Position numbers and translations under genes: made by a program. Positions 8,474 to 16,370 of a stretch of 17,500 bases of DNA are shown here, one piece after another; the first letter of the stretch is position 1; every line of letters starts with the position of its first letter. The stretch comes from Stramonita haemastoma (lineage: Eukaryota; Mollusca; Gastropoda; Neogastropoda; Muricidae). The DNA lies in NCBI GenBank assembly GCA_030674155.1, contig CM060344.1, positions 31,189,493 through 31,206,992 of the forward strand. Direction: 5' to 3'. Under the pieces are notes generated by a model. That model had not been told where the DNA came from. It worked only from the letters and a program-made list of their open reading frames with translations, and did no database searches.

Positions 8474-8543
8474 ACACACACACACACACAACACAACACC
8501 ACACACAACACACACACACACACACATACACACACACACACAT
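8411..8543. repeat. (CA)n array, second
   Basis: A near-perfect CA run to about 8471 followed by interrupted CA to 8541. It is directly attached to the tail of the SINE-D fragment. Confidence 0.97.
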
Positions 8544-8952
8544 CTAAAATCAATACATTCAGCAAGTCTGTCTTTGTTCAGCAAATATCTACCAAAATAA
8601 AATCCTCAAAAAACACATCAGTCAATATTGCATTTTCTTTCCTTCATTCGATCCATGTAAATAAACAACATGTATAAACCTTTTCTTTAAATAAAAAAAC
8701 CCAGAATCAATAAAAAAAAAAGAAAAAAAGATATAACAATTTATTGATTTTTTTCTTCCCTTAAAAAAAATAAACGAGATCTTAAAAAGACTCTTTTCCA
8801 AAAAAATTGTAATTATACACTACTACACCTGTTTCGATTTTGTCTCAATAATTAACAGTCCACAAAAATATTATCAAAAAGTACATGGTAACAGTACATC
8901 TGTTAATATATTTTTAAAAATGTGAAAAAAATTTCTACAAAAATAAACATAT
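8544..8952. other. AT-rich stretch, nothing recognised
   Basis: No reading frame, no window repeat family and no inverted structure that I can support. Confidence 0.6.
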
Positions 8953-9146
8953 ACACAGCTGTCAGTTTTCCCCCACTTTCAGCTCCTCTCAGCTGCTATC
9001 CATTCCATCCCATCCTATCCCAGCCCAGCTGGTGCTAATTATAGCAGAAACTGACCACACTTGGACTTGGTAAAAGGAAAGGGTGTGTGCTAAGTTATTA
9101 AGCACTGGACCCTGGACTGAGTTATGCTGGATTTGGGTGGTGTGGT
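8953..9146 (+). repeat. Repeat-E, copy 1
   Basis: Begins acacagctgtcagttttccc, then tcagctcctctcagctgcta, a (catcc)-type stretch, ggtgctaattatagcag, then ctgaccacacttggacttgg and ends with gagttatgctggatttg. Four copies of about 190 bp lie in this window, all in the same orientation (11544, 11822 and 13852 are the others). There is no tRNA-like head and no evident terminal repeat, so the type is unknown. Confidence 0.8.
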
Positions 9147-9282
9147 ATCAAGTCATTATTTTTCATACTTTCTTAGGTAGGAACCAAAAATACTACCTTT
9201 CTGTCTGCCACAACTGCTATCAACCCCTCCCCCCCTCCCACGCCTATCATCTTTTTAAAATTCTTCTCCCTTACTGACGTGG

Positions 9283-9386
9283 GAATGGATGAAAAAAATT
9301 GACAAAAACTTGCACACACAAGGGGACTGGATGTAAAAAAAAAATCACACGAGTGCTTATTCCATTATCCTCGAAATAAAAGAATT
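9283..9386 (+). mobile_element. SINE-D 3' fragment
   Basis: Contains caaggggactggatgt, an A-run, gagtgcttattccattatcc and aaataaaagaat. This is about the same 3' 100 bases as the fragment at 8306. The 136 bases between repeat-E and this fragment show nothing recognisable. Confidence 0.82.
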
Positions 9387-9460
9387 TTTTTTTAAACCAA
9401 AACAAATCACAATCACACTTTTTGGTTGTGGAGATATTTTAGTACACTTTATAAAATCAC

Positions 9461-9473
9461 TACCAATGTAACA
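9461..9473 (+). repeat. Target-site duplication, left (SINE-A)
   Basis: The 13 bases taccaatgtaaca are repeated exactly at 9753-9765, on the other side of the SINE-A. Confidence 0.9.
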
Positions 9474-9752
9474 AGACGGGATAGCTCAGTGGTCAGAGCA
9501 CTCGCTTTTCCCAGGCTAAGGTTAAGCAGCATTGAGCATGGTTACCAAGTGGATGGGTGACCGTTTGCATGTACAGTCCCCCAGTTCACCCAGCTGTAAA
9601 TGGGTACCTGCCCTCTTTAGGGTCAGGGAAGGTAAAGCAGTGAGGGAGAGGAGATGGGCGCTGCCCTCAACATGCTGGCCCCCTAGACAAGCTGAGGTCT
9701 GTGATGCCTCGCTCCCCTATGACCACTTAGGTTATGGGACACCTTTACCTTT
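9474..9752 (+). mobile_element. SINE-A, full length, with perfect 13-bp target-site duplication
   Basis: This is the cleanest SINE-A copy, 279 bp. Head agacgggatagctcagtggt with a tRNA-type A box (9482-9492). A 5S rRNA-like segment occupies about 9514-9563: ggctaaggttaagcagc, a diverged middle, ggttacc and ggatgggtgaccg, with 5S spacing. The unique body follows (ccctctttagggtcaggg, gaggagatgggcgctgccct, caagctgaggtct) and the end ggttatgggacacctttacc. The exact flanking repeat shows that the whole unit moves as one, so the tRNA-5S join is part of the element and not a chance neighbour. Confidence 0.92.
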
Positions 9753-9765
9753 TACCAATGTAACA
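9753..9765 (+). repeat. Target-site duplication, right (SINE-A)
   Basis: Exact match to 9461-9473. Confidence 0.9.
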
Positions 9766-9951
9766 TGAAATCTGCAAGAGTTATGTCCCTTCTCTTATCA
9801 CTTATGCACGGTTGAAAGGTCAGAGTTTGATTGATAGTAAACAAACTGGTTTAATTGAAAGAACACAGGTATAGTCACATCAATTTCAGTAAGTACTGTT
9901 CAGTGATAACACTTACAGAGTTAAAAAAATCTTTGACATAACCGTCTGCAA

Positions 9952-10122
9952 ACACACACACATGCGTGTGCACACACACACACATACACACACACATATA
10001 TATATATACACACACATGTGTACACACACACATGTACACACACACACACACGTACACACACACGCACAAGCATACACACACACGCGCACACACACACACA
10101 CACACGCACACACACACACACA
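9952..10122. repeat. CA/TG/TA/CG alternating tract
   Basis: Strict purine-pyrimidine alternation holds from 9952 to 10068 (117 bases) with CA, TG, (TA)n and CG steps. After one break (aag at 10068-10070) it continues to 10122. Such tracts can adopt Z-DNA under supercoiling. The stretch 9766-9951 before it shows nothing recognisable. Confidence 0.95.
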
Positions 10123-10421
10123 GAAAATAAGACAAAACATTTATGTGCGGACCTCACACCAGTAACACATACACACAAAAATTCAATATAACCACCAACA
10201 TAATTCACATATAATGAAAAAACATATCTCTTTTCACTATGTATGATACAAATGTACAATCAAATCTAACAGCATACATTCAGTTTCAACCATGCAAAAG
10301 ATATATCAGTAAAATATCAATAATAATATTATTCACACATTAAAAAGTTTTTGCGTCTGTTTCCTTTAATTTTTTAAAGTTTTTGCATTGCCTTCAAAAG
10401 CATTTCAAAATTGCAAACAAC
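10123..10421. other. AT-rich stretch, nothing recognised
   Basis: No supported feature. Confidence 0.55.
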
Positions 10422-10423
10422 AT

Positions 10424-10458
<35 letters not shown>

Positions 10459-10472
10459 CACACACACACACA
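10422..10472. repeat. (CA)n microsatellite
   Basis: Two CA runs separated by a single tgca step. Confidence 0.95.
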
Positions 10473-10939
10473 GAGTAAAGGCAGTCATTTTCAAATAATA
10501 AAGCACCATGTCTTTCCATGCATTGATCTGTTTTCAACATTTTCTTTCTTTCTTTTTCTTTTTTTTTTTTAACAATAAAACTACTTCATATATATACCTA
10601 CATACATATTTATATATATTCCACAGCTGTTTTTCATCACTTTCTCTATCAATTTTCAGTCCATGATTTTTCACAAAGGTTGTCAAAACTTCTACTGTTA
10701 CACTTTCAAAATTTTATTTTTTTTAACAAAGTTTTAAAATAAATATCGCGAGTGGACTTGTGCATGCACACACATGTCGATTTGATGTTGCATGATTTCA
10801 TGAAAATGAAAATGTAAATATATATACATGTATGTTTGACTGGCTCCTGCCTCGCCCTTCCAGATACTGCACTTTCTCAATTGGTTGAGATCAAAGATTT
10901 CAAACCTGAGTCTTCAGTTTTTTTAAAATGGTGCATTAC
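10473..10939. other. AT-rich stretch, nothing recognised
   Basis: Oligo-T with TTTC steps at about 10540-10570, TA-rich patches at about 10590-10620 and 10815-10835. No gene. Confidence 0.55.
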
Positions 10940-11274
10940 ATCCAGATATTTCCCCCCTGTGGGGTTGCTGGGGGTGCTGTCAGTATAAAAACCATTCCCA
11001 CCTTCTGGAAATCCTGTGTTAGGAATTCCCTCTTTTCTATCCCTCTCTTTGTTTCCGCATTGTTACTTTTTTTCCCTGTCACCCCCCCCCCCCCCCCCCC
11101 TTTCTTTTAGGTCCATTCTCCTGCCCTTTTTTTCTAGAAAGACTTAAAAAGATAACCATTCTCTCTTATGCCAAAAGTTGGATGCGCTGCGTCTGTTTTG
11201 TCAGGCACTTAATGGCAGCTTGACACATTTTTGCTCAAATGACAGACAACGATAGTTGCTGTCTGAGTGTTCAA
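10940..11274 (+). mobile_element. Repeat-F, plus-strand copy
   Basis: Order of blocks: ctgtcagtataaaaaccatt, accttctggaaatcctgtgt, a T/C-rich segment including an 18-base C run (11083-11100), ggtccattctcctgccc, ctagaaagacttaaaaagat, a degraded palindrome region (gtctgttttgtcaggc), caaatgacagacaacgatag, then ttgctgtctgagtgttcaac. This matches the minus-strand copy at 4800-5090 read backwards. It ends at the GAA tract. Confidence 0.75.
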
Positions 11275-11405
11275 CGAAGAGAAGAAGAAGAAGAAGAAGA
11301 AGAAGAAGAAGAAGAAGAAAAAGAAGAAGAAGAAGAAGAAGAAGAAGAAGATGAAGAAGAAGAAGAAGAAGAAGAAGAAGAAGAAAGAAGAAGAAGAAGA
11401 AGAAG
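11275..11405. repeat. (GAA)n tract, expanded repeat-F tail
   Basis: About 130 bases of GAA with a few GAT or AAA interruptions. Other repeat-F copies carry gatgaagaaga (14996) or, inverted, ttcttcttcgtc (about 4730) at the same boundary, so this tract most likely expanded from the element's own tail. Lysine- or glutamate-rich open frames here are artefacts. Confidence 0.9.
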
Positions 11406-11483
11406 GATCCAGATTTGGAAGTGAGATTTTTCACACTCAAAAAGGGGCTCTCTCCCTACAAACTCACACTAAAAAATTGAGAC

Positions 11484-11748
11484 CCTATGCTTTTTTCATT
11501 CTTTTTCACTTGTGGCATTTTCTTTACATGTACACAGTACTGCTATCAGTTGCCCCCCCCCCCCCCCCCCACCCCCCTAACTTTCAGCTCCTCTCAGCTG
11601 CTATCCAGCCCATCCCAGTTGGTGCTAATTATAGCAGGAACTGACCACACTTGGACTAGGTAAAAGGAAAGGGGGTGCGCTAATTTTAGTGCTCACTGAT
11701 CCCTGGACTTCTGTTATGCTGGATTTGTGTGTTGTGGATCTTAGAGCT
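11484..11748 (+). repeat. Repeat-E copy 2, first unit of a tandem pair
   Basis: Starts with ctatgcttttttcattcttt and ttgtggcatt, then the repeat-E body from about 11544 (with a C-run replacing part of the start) to ggatttgtgtgttgtgg. The following unit repeats this whole order, giving a tandem duplication with a period of about 265 bases that is longer than the repeat-E core itself. Confidence 0.78.
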
Positions 11749-12012
11749 CTATGCTCTTCATTCTTTTTTACTGGTGGCATTCATTATTTTTCGATCGATA
11801 CACAAGTCTGCTGATGACAAAACACAGTTGTCAGTTTTTCCCACTTTCAGCTCCTCTCAGCTGCTAAATTATATCCTATGCCATCCCAGCCCAGTTGGGG
11901 CCAGCTAGTGCTATTTATAGCAGGAGCTGACCACACTTGGACTAGGTAAAATTCAAAACGGCTTGCTAAATTTAGCATTCTTGCTTGAGAGATGATGGAT
12001 TTGTGCGCTGTG
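11749..12012 (+). repeat. Repeat-E copy 3, second unit of the tandem pair
   Basis: Begins ctatgctcttcattcttttt and ctggtggcatt, then acacagttgtcagttttt at 11822, tcagctcctctcagctgcta, ggagctgaccacacttggac, and ends gatggatttgtgcgctgtg. More diverged than copy 2 after the tggactagg block. Confidence 0.75.
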
Positions 12013-12286
12013 AAAAGTCTGATGATGGTGATGACACAAAATGATGCAGCGTTGTTACTAGCCCTGATATACAAACTATCTTCACAGAGGATCTTAAATG
12101 AGACAGAGACCCAGTCAAAAATCATAAGAAGATTGTTTGAAAAAAAACAAACATCCCTACATAAAAAGCAAAATCTCATGACAAAACAACCCTTTTCATG
12201 TTCACACAAGCTTGGCTAAAAATAAAAAAACAAAAACATATAAAGTTTACCCGTCAATAATATATCAAACATGTTAAAAAAATATA
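12013..12286. other. AT-rich stretch, nothing recognised
   Basis: Open frames on both strands here are short and share no family features. The last two bases (TA, 12285-12286) are the left flank of the MITE. Confidence 0.55.
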
Positions 12287-12710
12287 TGTGACGCTTCACC
12301 ACATAAGGAGTCGCATTGCACCAGAGGTCAATTTTAGTTATTGATATTTTATTAATCTGCAATGAAATGGCTATACAATAGAAAAAACCGATTGAAAATC
12401 GGACAATTCTATGAAAAGTTATTACAAGTTAAAATGATAGACTGCAGGAAATGACAAAACGAGAAATGGACAAGTTTAGCATCATAATAAATGATCAGAA
12501 TGAGGGCTTTGGGCATTTTTAAAACATGTTTAAAAGCAAAAGGGTACAAAACTATGACTTGATATTTCATTACAAGGTATAATAATGGCTATAATTTTAT
12601 AAATCAATCAAAATCTGAAAATTGCCAACTTGACCCCACCTGCCTTTAATGGCTTCTAGCGGAAAAGTGGGTTATGTGCTAAGCGACTCATTTCATGGTG
12701 GAGCGTCACA
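12287..12710. mobile_element. MITE with about 35-bp terminal inverted repeats and TA flanks
   Basis: The left end tgtgacgcttcaccacataa, followed by ggagtcgcattgcac, is matched by the complement of the right end, tgtgacgctccaccatgaaa followed by tgagtcgcttagcac. I count 28 matches in 35. TA lies immediately outside both ends (12285-12286, 12711-12712). At 424 bp with no reading frame it is non-autonomous. The TA target fits elements moved by Tc1/mariner-like transposases, but the superfamily cannot be fixed from ends alone. Confidence 0.85.
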
Positions 12711-12712
12711 TA

Positions 12713-12888
12713 TTAAAAAAATTACCTTCAAACACAAACAAGCCTCTCTATTCATTGACACTTTAGGTAGCTGATTACAAAAAAGACAAAGTTTGAAGCT
12801 TAGCAGTCAAAAAATATAGTTTAAAAAGCTCGTTTTAAAAAAACACACCGCAACTTTTTGAAAGTTTGCTCTTGTTGATTTTTCCCCA
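12713..12888. other. AT-rich stretch, nothing recognised
   Basis: No supported feature. Confidence 0.5.
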
Positions 12889-13316
12889 TCATAGGCATCG
12901 GTCAGTCTCGGAAGACTATGGAGTCGCGCTCTAGGCTCTAGAGGGCAAAGCCTGGGTCAGTAAGTATGGAGGAGTGATTTTCCCATAGCTGGGTAAAAAA
13001 ACAACAACAAAAAACCCCCTCCCCCAAACGGACACAAAATTGATGTCTGCTGTCACCCATCACTGAAGTCTCCAATACCTGGCTCCGAAAACAACCACAC
13101 AGGTGATGGGTCAGTTATTTTTATCACCCTGACCACAACAAGAATAGCTTGAATGCTAGCGCTTTGATTTGTTTTTGGGTTTTTTTAGCAAGATATAGGG
13201 CTATATGTTGTTATTGTTTTGTGTGTTCCCCAGCTTAACAATTGTACAGCGCAGTGAGCCCATGTTTTTGGGAATTCGCACTATAGAAGCCTCCATTTTA
13301 TTATTATATTATTGTG
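12889..13316 (+). mobile_element. Probable retroposon with an ATT-rich 3' tail
   Basis: Starts near cataggcatcggtcagtctc, contains cctgggtcagtaagtatgg and gtctgctgtcacccatcac, and ends ttgtacagcgcagtgagccc ... gaattcgcactatagaagcc followed by ttattattatattattg. A gcgc-tata-type 3' end followed by (ATT)n is, from memory, a frequent 3' terminus of LINE/SINE elements in marine invertebrates. It is a single copy here, so the limits are estimates. Confidence 0.5.
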
Positions 13317-13384
13317 AACGTTCTGGGGGTCTGTCACCCACAATGTGCTTACACTCTGACTCACTCATCCATCCCACCTGGGAA

Positions 13385-13505
13385 TCACTGTGAGTTTGAA
13401 AATTACACACTGGATGAGAAGTTTGCGTGTATGACTGGTTTTCAAGTACCTCGCCATATAGGCAGCCATACTCCCACTTCAGGGGATTTTTTCCTTCTTT
13501 ATAAA
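13385..13505 (-). mobile_element. SINE-C 3'-region fragment (tentative)
   Basis: On the minus strand: gaagtgggagtatggctgcc, tatatggcgaggtactt, then cagtcatacacgcaaacttc. This resembles the 3' part of the SINE whose 5' part is at 2491-2630, as I remember that family. The match rests on memory. A 93-codon plus-strand frame crosses it and is not credible as a gene. Confidence 0.45.
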
Positions 13506-13851
13506 CGAGAGAGTGCAGATTATTCTGTTAAGAGCTTTGTCATGGCTGAAGACAACAATCTCAACACAACGTTTTACAACTTATCAACATTTTAGTGTAG
13601 GCCTTGGCAAATTAAAGAACATCAATAACTGACACAGCTTTTGGCCTGAGCAATAGCGTTATATATAAATTCCCTTTAATATTATTACTATTGTTATCAC
13701 AACATCCTGCACAAACCATCGTTTTCCTAGTTATGTTACAGTGCAACAACAGTCAGACAACCCTTGCTTTGTCCTCGTCTTCTCATTCTCACACAAAAAA
13801 ACTTTCAACACATTCCTGCATCACTGCCCTCCATCCCCCCTCCACCCCCAC
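13506..13851. other. Unrecognised stretch
   Basis: No family match. Ends in C/A-rich sequence that leads into repeat-E. Confidence 0.5.
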
Positions 13852-14043
13852 ACACAGCTGTCAGTTTCCCCCCACTTTCAGCTCCTCTCAGTTGCTATCC
13901 ATTCCATCCCATCCCATCCCAGCCTAGCTGGTGCTAATTATAGCAGGAACTAACCACACTAGGACTTGGCAGTAAAAGGAAAGGGGTGTGATAATTTTAG
14001 CACTGGGGCCCTGGATCGAGTTATGCTGAATTTACAAGCTGTG
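13852..14043 (+). repeat. Repeat-E, copy 4
   Basis: Carries acacagctgtcagtttcccc, tcagctcctctcagttgcta, a catcc-type stretch, ggtgctaattatagcagg, actaggacttggcag and gagttatgctgaatttac. Closest in layout to copy 1. Confidence 0.8.
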
Positions 14044-14164
14044 CCTGTCTATCCCATCTTCAACTTAAAAAAACTTGCTTTACTATCTTAAAACACATTG
14101 TTTTTTTCTCGTCTTCAATCTGTATATATACATACCCTTCCGTTATCTCACTGTATACACATGA

Positions 14165-14289
14165 GAGAGAGGGAGATAAGATGGGCACCACCAGCCCTCA
14201 ATATGCTGGCCCCTAGCGAAGCTGAGGTCTCTGATGCCTCGCTTCCCTACGACCGCCTAGGTTATGGGACACCTTTACCTTTACTTTTC
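14165..14289 (+). mobile_element. SINE-A 3' fragment
   Basis: Matches the last 120 bases of SINE-A (gagataagatgggcaccacc, gcccctagcgaagctgaggt, ggttatgggacacctttacc). The promoter half is missing. The preceding gagagaga is a short slippage tract. Confidence 0.85.
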
Positions 14290-14386
14290 ACCTTCTATAC
14301 ACATGTAGTAGACCTGGCAGTAAGCACACAGTGACAACTTTCTTCATTGTTGCTGTGGATTTTTTCAAGCATGTGAAACGTGTACT

Positions 14387-14485
14387 TGCACACACGCATG
14401 CATGCGCACGCATGCATGCGCACACACACACACACACACATGCACGTGCACGCACACGCGCATGCACACACACACACACACACAC
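14387..14485. repeat. 99-nt strictly alternating purine-pyrimidine tract
   Basis: No break in alternation across CA, TG and CG steps, including two gcatgcatgcgc blocks (about 14395-14424). Z-DNA-prone. Open frames across it are artefacts. Confidence 0.95.
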
Positions 14486-14639
14486 TTCAGCTTGAAGATC
14501 TCTTCAGAAAAAAAACACAAAAAACAAACTAGCACCACTTGCGTTCTTGTGGGTCACAAACAAGGAGCCTCATCTTCAGGCAGTCTTCACCCTGAAAAAA
14601 TCTCTCGCTTTCATAATCACACTGAGCTCAACAAGCTAA

Positions 14640-15005
14640 ATCTTCCCCCCGCCCCCCCAAAATCCCCCATGGGGATGTCAGGAGGGCCCTTCAGTATAAA
14701 TACCATCCCCACCTTCTGGAAATTCTGTGCTAGGAAATTTCCTCTTTTCTATCACTCTCTTTGTTTCTGCCTCGTTTCCTTTTCCTCCTGTCACTGCTTT
14801 CTTGTCTATTTTCTGCATTCTTGGTCCAATTCTCTTGCCTTTTTTTCCAGAAAGATTTAAAAGATAACATTTCTCTCCTACACTGAAGTCAGATGCGCTG
14901 GGCCTGACTTGTCAGGCGCTCAACGTGTTAGGCAGTGCGACACATTTTCGCTCATAGGACAGACAACGACAGTTGCTGTCTGAGCATTCGACGATGAAGA
15001 AGATT
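14640..15005 (+). mobile_element. Repeat-F, plus-strand copy
   Basis: Blocks in order: ttcagtataaataccatccc, accttctggaaattctgtgc, a T/C-rich segment, ggtccaattctcttgcc, ccagaaagatttaaaagata, cactgaagtcagatgcgctg, the intact palindrome cctgacttgtcagg (14903-14916), aggacagacaacgacagttg, and the tail gacgatgaagaaga. Unlike the copy at 10940, its GAA tail stays short. Confidence 0.8.
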
Positions 15006-15020
15006 GGAAGAGGGCAAGGA

Positions 15021-15598
15021 GTGTTTCCAGTATCCCTTTCACTTGTGTTTCCAGATGACTTTCACTTGTGTTTCCAGTAACACTTTTACTTGCATTTCCA
15101 GATGACTTTCACATGCTTTTCCAGTGACACTTGTGCTTCCAATAACACTTTACTTGCATTTCCAGTAACCCTTTCACTTGCATTTCCAGTAACCCTTTCA
15201 CTTGCATTTCCAGTAACCCTTTCATTTGCATTTCCAGTACCCCTTTCACATGTGTTTATAGTAACAATTTCACTTACATTTCCAGTACAACTTTCAAATG
15301 TGTTTCCAGTAACACTTTCACTTGCATTTCCAGAGCCCCTTTCACTTGTGTTTTTAATAACACTTTCACTTGTTTCCAGAAACACTTGTGTTTCCAGTAA
15401 GATTTTCACTTGTATTTCCAGTACCCCTTTCTCTTGTGTTTTTAGTAACAATTTCACTTACGTTTCCAGTAACACTTTCACTTCCAGTATCCCATTCACT
15501 TACATTTCCAGTACAACTCACACTTGCGTTTCCAGTGCGTTTCCAGTATCCCTTACACTTACATTTCCAGTATGACTCCCACTTACGTTTCTTCCAGC
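15021..15598. repeat. 24-bp minisatellite, about 24 copies
   Basis: The unit is close to catttccagtaaccctttca plus cttg. The purest copies are at about 15165-15240; the edges are variable and some units are shortened. Because 24 is a multiple of 3, long frames stay open on both strands, for example an 8-residue GNASERVT-type repeat on the minus strand. Every unit has tttccag, which looks like the end of an intron. If the minus-strand exon at 15746 is real, this array lies in or just past its 3' untranslated region. An ATTAAA on the minus strand (15353-15358) is a weak poly(A)-signal candidate; no AATAAA was found on that strand in 15021-15745. Confidence 0.93.
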
Positions 15599-15637
15599 AT
15601 CGCTTCGCTGCGTTACCAGCATTGCTTTAAGCGTCAC

Positions 15638-15750
15638 ATCAGATCAGTATCAGATCAGATCACAATCAGGATCAGATCAGTATCAGATCCAATCAGGATC
15701 AGAAACAGATCAGAACAGAACAGATCAGAACAAACCAGATCAGAATCAGA
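15638..15750. repeat. Degenerate GATCA/CAGAT repeat
   Basis: About 110 bases of atcag/gatca words with single-base interruptions (cagaacag, caatcagg). It abuts and slightly overlaps the 3' end of the putative exon, including its TGA. Confidence 0.9.
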
Positions 15751-15955
15751 TGTACTTGAAGCACTTCTGCTTGTCGTGGGGCAGCCGTGTCTTGAAGAGC
15801 ACGGAGTCGACGCGATACTGCGTGAAGAGCAGGGGCATGTAGCCGTACACCCTGACGAAGAAGTTCATGCAGCTGTGCCGCTCCTCGAAGTGCGTGTCGT
15901 TGCTGGACAGCGTGTTAGGGCAGCCGGGGCACCGGAACGTCCAGCGTGACGTCAC
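15746..15955 (-). CDS. Putative terminal coding exon, protein unidentified
   Basis: Seen: 69 codons plus TGA (15748-15746), opening directly after a consensus 3' splice site in the same frame. The stretch is GC-rich with mostly G or C third positions, in strong contrast to the AT-rich surroundings, and has ordinary amino-acid composition, unlike the repeat frames nearby. Cysteines are at exon residues 9, 12, 29 and 65; the first pair is RCPGC. There is one N-x-T sequon (N19). The middle is hydrophobic and aromatic ([11 protein letters not shown], residues 34-44). Inference: the last exon of a conserved protein, possibly extracellular given Cys and sequon, though CPGC could also bind metal. 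I do not recognise the family. Earlier exons would lie beyond 16716 or outside the window. The long frame reading on into the microsatellite upstream is not coding. Alternative: a processed or decayed gene piece. Confidence 0.6.
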   Translation of the reverse strand: MTSRWTFRCPGCPNTLSSNDTHFEERHSCMNFFVRVYGYMPLLFTQYRVDSVLFKTRLPHDKQKCFKYI

Positions 15956-15990
15956 CTGAGGACGAGGAGGAGGACGTTGACGATGATGAG
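15956..15990 (-). promoter_or_regulatory. 3' splice site with candidate branch point
   Basis: On the minus strand the sequence before the exon is ctcctcctcgtcctcag, with AG at 15957-15956. CTCAT at 15990-15986 fits the animal branch-point pattern, with its A at 15987, about 31 bases from the AG. No other AG occurs on the minus strand back to about 16379. Confidence 0.55.
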
Positions 15991-16018
15991 GATGACAATG
16001 ATGAAGACGATGATAGCA

Positions 16019-16049
<31 letters not shown>

Positions 16050-16352
16050 CGACGACAATGATGATGACGACAATGATGATGATGACGACGACAATGATGA
16101 TAATGAGGAGGAGGAGGAGGAGGAGGAGGAGGAGGAGGAGAAGGAGGAGGAGGAGGAGGAGGTGGAGAAGGAGGAGGAGGAGGAGGAGGAGGAGGAGGAG
16201 GAGGAGGAGGAGGAGGTGGAGAAGGAGGAGGAGGACAATGAGGAGGAGGAGGAGGAGGAGGAAAAGGAGGAGAAGGAGGAGGAGGAGGAGAAGGAGGAGG
16301 AGAAGGAGGAGGAGAAGGAGGAGGAGAAGGAGGAGGAGAAGGAGGAGGAGGA
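15958..16352. repeat. (GAT)n / (GAG)n triplet microsatellite
   Basis: On the plus strand GAT/GAC-rich to about 16103, then GAG/AAG-rich to 16352. It encodes poly-acidic, poly-Ser, poly-Leu or poly-Arg frames depending on the reading, all artefacts. On the minus strand it is a pyrimidine tract that ends at the splice site of the putative exon. Confidence 0.95.
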
Positions 16353-16370
16353 TGACATGCAAATTTAACA

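Noticed and set aside
8145..8600. Cys/Val-rich and Thr/His-rich frames in the CA arrays
   Set aside because: Direct consequence of the dinucleotide repeats.
11847..12209. A 120-codon minus-strand frame
   Set aside because: It runs antisense through repeat-E copy 3 and AT-rich sequence; no domain or codon signal.
13314..13595. A 93-codon plus-strand frame
   Set aside because: It overlaps a likely SINE-C fragment and the end of another retroposon, and shows no recognisable domain.
15021..15598. A CRISPR-like array
   Set aside because: There are no alternating repeat and unique spacer units; it is a head-to-tail 24-bp minisatellite in animal DNA.
15524..15949. A 141-codon plus-strand frame over the exon
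   Set aside because: It is the antisense shadow of the GC-rich exon joined to GATCA-repeat and minisatellite residues; the minus strand has the splice site and a balanced composition.
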